Shown: piece after piece, positions 27,995 through 33,154 of the stretch
How the letters are laid out: the number at the start of each line of letters is the position of its first letter
Numbering within the stretch: the first letter of the stretch is position 1
NCBI GenBank assembly: GCA_022360775.1
Contig: JAKSCD010000200.1
Span: forward strand, 1 to 35,900
Reading direction: 5' to 3'
Source of the DNA: Sneathiellales bacterium
Lineage (GTDB): Bacteria; Pseudomonadota; Alphaproteobacteria; Sneathiellales; Sneathiellaceae
Length of the DNA: 35,900 nt
Notes under the pieces: generated by a model
What the model saw: the letters and a program-made list of their open reading frames with translations, nothing else
The model's database searches: none
What the model was told of the DNA's origin: nothing
Made by a program: the position numbers and the translations under genes

Positions 27995-28045
27995 TTGCTG
28001 CCGATTAGCAGAGAGGGCATAAACGAACAGAAACAACTGTTCGTT
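27995..28045 (+). promoter_or_regulatory. Promoter and perfect palindromic operator of the tetR-type gene
   Basis: AACGAACAG-N6-CTGTTCGTT (28022-28045) is a perfect 9+9 inverted repeat, 10 bases before the GTG start. TTGCTG (27995) and CATAAA (28018), 17 bases apart, form a possible promoter whose start point falls inside the repeat. That is the standard layout of TetR autorepression. Confidence 0.7.
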
Positions 28046-28055
28046 AGGGAAATTT

Positions 28056-28658
28056 GTGGCGGATTCTAAAGACAAGTCTGAAGACGGACCATACAGAAGT
28101 GATAATCGACGCCAGGAGCTCATGGCGTCCGCTGCACACCTCTTCAATCAAAGAGGATATGATGCAACCTCCATGCGCGACATTGCGCGCGAAGCTGGAA
28201 TGCTCGCGGGGTCCATGTATTACCATTTTCCTTCAAAAGATGACCTTATCATCGCAACCTATGAAGAAGGAACACGGCTGATTACCGAAGCCGTCCTGGA
28301 TGCAATTGAGGAGATTTCAGATCCTTGGGAGCGTCTTGAAAAGGCTGCGATAGCGCATATGAACACGTTATTTGGCGGTAACAATTTTTCAATTCTGCTC
28401 TGTGCTGATATTTCAAGAACAGCCCCAGCATTGCGCATTCGTCTGATCGAAAGCCGGGACAGTTACGATGCCCTGTTTATGGAGCTGATCGAGGCGTTAC
28501 CTTTACCTGAAGATGTTGATCCTACACTTTTAAGGCTGAGCCTGTTGGGGTCCCTGAACTGGTCCAGTAGCTGGTATCGCCCGGGAGGGCAGTCGCCAGC
28601 TCAGATCGGCGCTCTCTTTGTCAGGCTTTTAAGGGATGGATTGAAGGGAATATCATAA
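28056..28658 (+). CDS. TetR-family transcriptional regulator
   Basis: One-component repressor of 200 residues. The helix-turn-helix is clear: RRQELMASAAHLFNQRGYD, TSMRDIAREAGMLAGSMYYHF, PSKDDLIIATYE (residues 18-70). A helical ligand-binding domain follows (YEEGTRLITEAVLDAIEEI and LLGSLNWSSSWYRPGGQ, reminiscent of regulators of fatty-acid or acyl-CoA metabolism). The start is a GTG with AGGGA upstream; no ATG fits. The perfect inverted repeat just upstream suggests autorepression. The next gene on the same strand, korA, lies about 280 bp away and may have its own control, so the target set is unknown. Confidence 0.92.
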   Translation: MADSKDKSEDGPYRSDNRRQELMASAAHLFNQRGYDATSMRDIAREAGMLAGSMYYHFPSKDDLIIATYEEGTRLITEAVLDAIEEISDPWERLEKAAIAHMNTLFGGNNFSILLCADISRTAPALRIRLIESRDSYDALFMELIEALPLPEDVDPTLLRLSLLGSLNWSSSWYRPGGQSPAQIGALFVRLLRDGLKGIS

Positions 28659-28937
28659 ATACATTTTTTTTGTGTATTATTTTCTTATTTACATCCATTA
28701 AATATAAAATATAGTAACAGAAGAAGCATTGAAATTGTAGGTATACATACAATATTCCGATTGCTATGATAATTGAAACAGGCCGCACCTGACAGCATAT
28801 TATTGTTTGATACAGGTATGGTGAAATGATCATCAGATCCTTTGCAAAAGAATGTGCGATGATCACGGTTGCCAAGGCAATCTGTAGTTAAACGCGTTAC
28901 ATCTGAGCGGAAGCGAGTAACTAAAGTGAACGAACAA
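28659..28937. promoter_or_regulatory. AT-rich intergenic region upstream of korA
   Basis: This 279-bp region has no credible gene. It holds AATACA/TGTATT arms around a T run just after the tetR-type stop (a weak terminator candidate). A 20-base near-palindrome ATTGTAGGTATACATACAAT (28734-28753, one mismatched pair) looks like an operator. Further on are TGATCATC and GATGATCA arms 23 bases apart (28827-28865) and TTGCC-AA-GGCAA (28869-28880). The kor promoter must lie here; I cannot fix its boxes. Confidence 0.45.
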
Positions 28938-30797
28938 ATGACAAAGCCAGTGGAAATGTCAGATCAGAGGATAGCTGTTCCTTCTGTCGTCATTCGATTT
29001 GCCGGCGATTCAGGCGATGGTATCCAGATTACCGGTAGCCGTTTTACAGATACAACTGCACTTGCCGGAAATGACCTGGCGACTTTCCCGGACTTCCCGG
29101 CAGAAATCCGAGCGCCTGTTGGAACAACCTTTGGTGTCTCCGCCTTCCAGATAAACTTTGGCGCACGCCGGATCGAAACTCATGGCGACGATCCGGATGT
29201 ATTGGTTGCCTTGAACCCCGCTGCCCTGAAAGTGAACCTTGAGCGCCTCCGTAAAGGCGGCTCCATTATTGTCGATAAAGGCGCGTTCAGCACAAGAAAC
29301 CTGCAAAAAGCAGGCTATGAAGCTGATCCTTTGGAAGATGGTACACTAAGTGGCTATAAGATCCTTGAAATCGACATCACCAAGCTTGTCCTTGAATCTG
29401 TAAAAGAGTTTGGATTGAGCAAAAAAGACGGTCTTCGCTGTAAAAACTTCTGGGTTCTGGGGCTTGTCTACTGGATTTACGGGCGCAACCGTGAGGATAC
29501 CGTCCACTGGCTAAAAGAAAAATTTGCCAAGCGTCCGGAAATTGCAGATGCCAATATTGCTGCCCTTAATGCAGGGCATGTTTACGGGGAAGCAGCAGAA
29601 CTTTCCGATAGTGTCGGCCTTTTCTCGGTAAATCCCGCTGAAATGCAGCCTGGCCTTTACCGGACTGTAACTGGAGGGGAAGCCCTTGCCTGGGGATTGG
29701 TTGCCGGTGCTGAACTTGCTGGTCTGGATATTTATTTCGGATCCTATCCGATCACTCCGGCCTCCCCTGTTCTGCATACGCTCGCAAAAATGAAGCAGTT
29801 TGGTGTTAAAACCTTCCAGGCTGAAGATGAAATTGCTGCAATTTGCTCGGCAATTGGTGGCTCTTACGCTGGTGCACTTGGCATCACTTCTTCTTCCGGC
29901 CCCGGGATTGCACTTAAAGGAGAAGCGATCGGGCTTGCGATTTCCACGGAACTGCCGCTGGTTATCGTCAATTCCCAGCGCGCCGGACCATCAACTGGAT
30001 TGCCAACAAAAACCGAGCAGTCAGACCTGTATCAGTCTGTATATGGACGCAATGGTGATGCGCCGCTTGTGGTGCTCGCCGCCCATGGCCCGTCTGATTG
30101 CTTCGAGGTTGCAATCGAAGCCTGCCGTCTGGCAACCAAATATATGACACCGGTCATGCTGCTGACCGATGGGTATATCGGGAATGCCGCAGAACCCTGG
30201 CTTATCCCGTCCATTGCAGATCGTAAGCCTTTCACCGTTCAGCAGGAGACAAATCCGGAAGGATTTGCACCGTTTAATCGTGATCCTGAAACGCTGGCAC
30301 GTCCCTGGGCAATACCTGGAACACCGGGACTTGAACACCGGATTGGTGGCATCGAGAAAGCTGATGGCAGCGGCCATATTTCTTACGAGCCGGCAAATCA
30401 CCAGATCATGACCGATATGCGGCGCAACAAGATCCTCGGCATTGCCAATGATATTCCCGAGCAAAAACCAGAGCAGGGAAATGAGGGTGGAAAGCTTGCC
30501 GTTGTTGGATGGGGATCTACATATGGCCCTATCAGCCGGGCAGTAAGCAACAAACTTGTCCAGGGTGACGATGTTGCCCATATCCATCTCACTCACCTTT
30601 GGCCGTTACCAGCCAATCTGGGTGAATTGCTAAGTGGTTATGACAAGGTAATCGTTCCTGAAATGAATGATGGTCAGCTTAAGACTGTCCTTCGGGACCA
30701 GTATCTTATTGATGTGCAACCTGTAACAAAAGTAACCGGTCAGCCTTTCAAGATTACCGAGATTGAAGACGCCATTGACAGCGCGTTGGAGAAGTAA
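28938..30797 (+). CDS. korA: 2-oxoglutarate/2-oxoacid:ferredoxin oxidoreductase alpha subunit (gamma-alpha fusion)
   Basis: Large subunit of a thiamine-diphosphate enzyme that oxidatively decarboxylates a 2-oxoacid, probably 2-oxoglutarate, to the acyl-CoA with ferredoxin as electron acceptor. The protein is about 619 residues. An N-terminal gamma domain begins VVIRFAGDSGDGIQITGSRF; then comes the pyrimidine-binding domain with FGSYPITPASPVLH, FQAEDEIAAICSAIGGSYAG, SSSGPGIALKGEAIGLA and RAGPSTGLPTKTEQSDL; a C-terminal domain starts near VVGWGSTYGPI. Start uncertain: ATG 28938, GTG 28926 and ATG 28956 are all in frame with weak ribosome sites. The beta-subunit gene follows after 1 bp. Substrate by sequence family only. 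Confidence 0.9.
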   Translation: MTKPVEMSDQRIAVPSVVIRFAGDSGDGIQITGSRFTDTTALAGNDLATFPDFPAEIRAPVGTTFGVSAFQINFGARRIETHGDDPDVLVALNPAALKVNLERLRKGGSIIVDKGAFSTRNLQKAGYEADPLEDGTLSGYKILEIDITKLVLESVKEFGLSKKDGLRCKNFWVLGLVYWIYGRNREDTVHWLKEKFAKRPEIADANIAALNAGHVYGEAAELSDSVGLFSVNPAEMQPGLYRTVTGGEALAWGLVAGAELAGLDIYFGSYPITPASPVLHTLAKMKQFGVKTFQAEDEIAAICSAIGGSYAGALGITSSSGPGIALKGEAIGLAISTELPLVIVNSQRAGPSTGLPTKTEQSDLYQSVYGRNGDAPLVVLAAHGPSDCFEVAIEACRLATKYMTPVMLLTDGYIGNAAEPWLIPSIADRKPFTVQQETNPEGFAPFNRDPETLARPWAIPGTPGLEHRIGGIEKADGSGHISYEPANHQIMTDMRRNKILGIANDIPEQKPEQGNEGGKLAVVGWGSTYGPISRAVSNKLVQGDDVAHIHLTHLWPLPANLGELLSGYDKVIVPEMNDGQLKTVLRDQYLIDVQPVTKVTGQPFKITEIEDAIDSALEK

Positions 30798-30798
30798 G

Positions 30799-31821
30799 AT
30801 GAACGTTATTTCACCAAAAGATAAACTGAAACCCGCTGATTTTGCCTCTGATCAGGAAGTTCGCTGGTGCCCTGGCTGCGGCGATTACGCCATCTTGAAA
30901 GCAGTTCAGCGGACCCTGCCTGATCTGGATGTCCCTAAAGAGAATTATGTCTTTATTTCAGGCATTGGCTGCTCTTCAAGGTTTCCATATTACATGTCAA
31001 CCTACGGCTTTCATACGATCCATGGTCGCGCACCGGCTTTTGCAACCGGCATAAAGATGACCAATACAGATCTCGATGTCTGGCTTGTGACCGGTGACGG
31101 TGATGGTTTCAGTATTGGCGGCAATCACATGTTGCACGTCCTTCGCCGTAATGTGGATATGCAGATCCTGCTGTGTAACAATGAGATCTACGGCCTGACG
31201 AAAGGTCAGTATTCACCAACCTCTGATCCTGGTCTGAGAACACCTTCCTCACCAACCGGTTCGGTTGACGCGCCACTTAAACCGCTGGTCTTCGCTCTTG
31301 GTGCCGGCTCCCGATTTGCCGCTCGAGGTTTCGATACACAAAAGCAGCTCCCGGAAGTCTTGAAGCGGGCACACGCTCACAAAGGTACCTCCCTTGTAGA
31401 GATCCTGCAAAATTGTATTGTCTATAATGACGCTGTTTTCGACGATGTTCTGGCGCGTGATGTCGCCGCAGATCGTCAAATCCATGTTGAACATGGCAAA
31501 CCGCTGATTTTTGGCGCTGATAAGAACAAAGGTCTTCGCCTCGATACCCGCACCTTGAAACTTGAAGTGGTTACAATTGGTGAAAACGGTATCACAGAAG
31601 AAGATATTCTGGTTCATGACGAAACCAACAAGATGCTGGCAACCTTGCTCGCCGATATGGATGGTCCGGATGTTCCAACAGCTCTTGGTGTGATTTATTG
31701 CGATCCAGCGCCAACTTATGAAACAAGCGTTGATGTTCAAATGGACGAAGCGCAAAAATCCTCTGATAAACCCTCTCTGGATGCCCTTTTAAGAGAAGGT
31801 CATACCTGGGAAGTGAAATAA
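30799..31821 (+). CDS. korB: 2-oxoglutarate/2-oxoacid:ferredoxin oxidoreductase beta subunit
   Basis: Beta subunit carrying thiamine diphosphate and one [4Fe-4S] cluster, 340 residues. Candidate cluster ligands are Cys24 and Cys27 (WCPGCGDYAI), Cys58 (GIGCSSRF) and Cys206 (LQNCIVYND). The diphosphate/Mg motif is GDGDGFSIGGNH (from Gly99) with the partner LLCNNEIYGLTKGQYSPTS. GGAGAAG precedes the ATG at 30799; a longer in-frame start would overlap korA without a ribosome site. No ferredoxin gene or delta subunit is adjacent, so the acceptor is encoded elsewhere. A strong terminator follows. Confidence 0.94.
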   Translation: MNVISPKDKLKPADFASDQEVRWCPGCGDYAILKAVQRTLPDLDVPKENYVFISGIGCSSRFPYYMSTYGFHTIHGRAPAFATGIKMTNTDLDVWLVTGDGDGFSIGGNHMLHVLRRNVDMQILLCNNEIYGLTKGQYSPTSDPGLRTPSSPTGSVDAPLKPLVFALGAGSRFAARGFDTQKQLPEVLKRAHAHKGTSLVEILQNCIVYNDAVFDDVLARDVAADRQIHVEHGKPLIFGADKNKGLRLDTRTLKLEVVTIGENGITEEDILVHDETNKMLATLLADMDGPDVPTALGVIYCDPAPTYETSVDVQMDEAQKSSDKPSLDALLREGHTWEVK

Positions 31822-31840
31822 GGCCCTCGCGGCTTCCGCT

Positions 31841-31866
31841 AAAAGGCCGGGGAATCCCGGCCTTTT
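31841..31866. terminator. Intrinsic terminator after korAB
   Basis: Perfect 11-base arms AAAAGGCCGGG and CCCGGCCTTTT enclose the loop GAAT, 19 bases after the korB stop. The T-rich end allows termination of korAB before the zinc-finger gene. Confidence 0.88.
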
Positions 31867-31912
31867 GCTTTTTAGGTCCTTGTTCGCTACTCTTTTTTCA
31901 GGAGGAACAGGA

Positions 31913-32242
31913 ATGCCTGATTTTGATGCCAAGGCCTTGCTTGAAGAAAAGAAAGCGGAGCTTCAATCCATTATGGAGGCCGCGGAAGAAGACCAGAAGC
32001 CTGTCGAACTTGATCAGACCCGGGTTGGACGGCTCTCCAGGATGGATGCGTTGCAAGGGCAGGCCCTTGCCCGGGAAACCATCAGAAGGAGAAAAAACGA
32101 ACTGGCCAGAATAGAGGCTGCTCTTGCAAGATTGAAATCCGGAGACTATGGATATTGTGTCCGCTGCGACGAAGAAATTTCAACAAAACGTCTTAAACTC
32201 GACCCCAGCGCCCCTCTTTGTATTGATTGTGCCTCAACCTGA
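31913..32242 (+). CDS. DksA/TraR-family C4 zinc-finger protein
   Basis: Small protein of 109 residues: a helical hairpin region followed by a C4 zinc finger with Cys82, Cys85, Cys103 and Cys106 (YCVRCDEEIS and PLCIDC). The segment VGRLSRMDALQGQALA is the coiled-coil tip typical of short DksA-like proteins, with an acidic residue in the family position. Full DksA is about 150 residues, so this is the short class, whose members may act in the RNA polymerase secondary channel; function here is unproven. AGGAGG precedes ATG 31913. It converges on the next gene with 7 bp between the stops. Confidence 0.88.
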   Translation: MPDFDAKALLEEKKAELQSIMEAAEEDQKPVELDQTRVGRLSRMDALQGQALARETIRRRKNELARIEAALARLKSGDYGYCVRCDEEISTKRLKLDPSAPLCIDCAST

Positions 32243-32249
32243 TACCGTA

Positions 32250-32534
32250 TCAGTCCGGTTTATCCGTTGGACGCCCCTGTTTACGGGATTTTGACTGCAG
32301 GAAGTTAAGGCCGGCAACAATCGCCCAGATCGGAAGAACCACAACGGCACCCAGCAGAATATAATCTGCAGCCCAGCGTACCGTGCTAAGCGCCATTGAA
32401 TAGATCTCACCAATGGTTCCCGTCAGATCTTTAAGCAAATCCAGAGGCGTGATATCGAAAATGGTCAATGCCCAGCCAACGAAGAAAGATCCAAGTAACA
32501 GCTTGGCAATCAGTGAACCTACATTTTTTGGCAT
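32250..32534 (-). CDS. Small inner-membrane protein (DUF6460-like)
   Basis: Protein of 94 residues with two hydrophobic segments: about 9-26 (IAKLLLGSFFVGWALTIF) and 57-79 (ILLGAVVVLPIWAIVAGLNF). Between them is an amphipathic stretch (DLLKDLTGTIGEIYSMALSTV) and the C-terminus is a basic/polar tail. The pattern resembles DUF6460 proteins of alphaproteobacteria as I remember them, which have no known function. GAGG precedes the ATG. It is divergent from the HlyC-like gene across 136 bp and convergent with the zinc-finger gene. Confidence 0.75.
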   Translation of the reverse strand: MPKNVGSLIAKLLLGSFFVGWALTIFDITPLDLLKDLTGTIGEIYSMALSTVRWAADYILLGAVVVLPIWAIVAGLNFLQSKSRKQGRPTDKPD

Positions 32535-32670
32535 TCCATACGCCTCATTAACGGAACGAATAACAGCTCTATCATACTAACAGTCCAGCAGCTCATGCCA
32601 GTTTAATTTACAGAAAATTAAGCATGACAGGTGCAATTAACCATGTAGGACAGAAAACTGGAGATTAAAG

Positions 32671-33102
32671 TTGAGTGAAATACTGCTTGTTCGACCCAAT
32701 CCCCCCATTAAAGCTGTTGGTATTGCTCTCGACCTTCTTCATTTACAGGCGCCGTTTGCCAATTGGGAGGCAAAAGAACTTGTCAGCACTATCAAAGGGG
32801 CCGTTAAACGCAATCACTATGTCTTCAGTAAAGAGGATAGAAAATTTACAGGTTTTGCCTGCTGGGGGCTTGTCTCTGAAGAAATTGGCAAGGCCTATGT
32901 AAAGGGCCTGCACCGACCTTCCTTTCAGGATTGCGAGAACGGAAATGCCTTTCTGCTTTTTATTATTCACGCGCAGAAACGCAATCACCTCACCGAGATT
33001 GTACGCTTTATGAAAACGGAATATCCGGATCACAAAGTCTTCGGCAGACGTTTCAGAAAAACCCGGGGAAATCTCGCTTCCGTTACCCTGCATAACACAT
33101 AA
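32671..33102 (+). CDS. HlyC-like (RTX toxin lysine-acyltransferase family) protein, catalytic residues apparently missing
   Basis: Protein of 143 residues. It aligns by eye with RTX-toxin acyltransferases of the HlyC family, which use acyl-ACP to acylate lysines of RTX toxins in the cytoplasm. Corresponding parts are APFANW (HlyC SPLHRNW), RKFTGFACWGLVSEEIGKAY (HlyC PVAYCSWANLSLENEIKYL), the ENGNAF turn (HlyC SGDRKW), and a terminal KVFGRRFRK. The catalytic His23 falls on Ala/Phe near residue 30, although His24 is close. The Asp92 position reads Ile (FLLFIIHAQ). The start is a TTG with GGAG seven bases upstream. It is convergent with the RTX gene, whereas hlyC normally precedes hlyA on the same strand. 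Family moderately sure; activity doubtful. Confidence 0.6.
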   Translation: MSEILLVRPNPPIKAVGIALDLLHLQAPFANWEAKELVSTIKGAVKRNHYVFSKEDRKFTGFACWGLVSEEIGKAYVKGLHRPSFQDCENGNAFLLFIIHAQKRNHLTEIVRFMKTEYPDHKVFGRRFRKTRGNLASVTLHNT

Positions 33103-33131
33103 AAAAGGCCCGGCGGATACCGGGCCTTTTT
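33102..33131. terminator. Bidirectional terminator between the HlyC-like and RTX genes
   Basis: Perfect 12-base arms AAAAAGGCCCGG and CCGGGCCTTTTT enclose a 6-base loop. A-rich and T-rich flanks make it usable from both directions, ending the HlyC-like gene from the left and the RTX gene from the right. Its first arm shares a base with the HlyC-like stop codon. Confidence 0.9.
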
Positions 33132-33154
33132 GTTACAAAATCCGTTTGCGCGGA

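Noticed and set aside
28022..28045. Reading the tetR-upstream inverted repeat as a transcription terminator
   Set aside because: It has a modest G+C stem with no T tract and sits at a promoter just before a start codon, so an operator fits better.
28621..28875. Possible 84-residue hydrophobic protein on the - strand between the tetR-type gene and korA
   Set aside because: It overlaps the tetR-type gene end, and AT-rich DNA readily gives such frames; I see no supporting motif.
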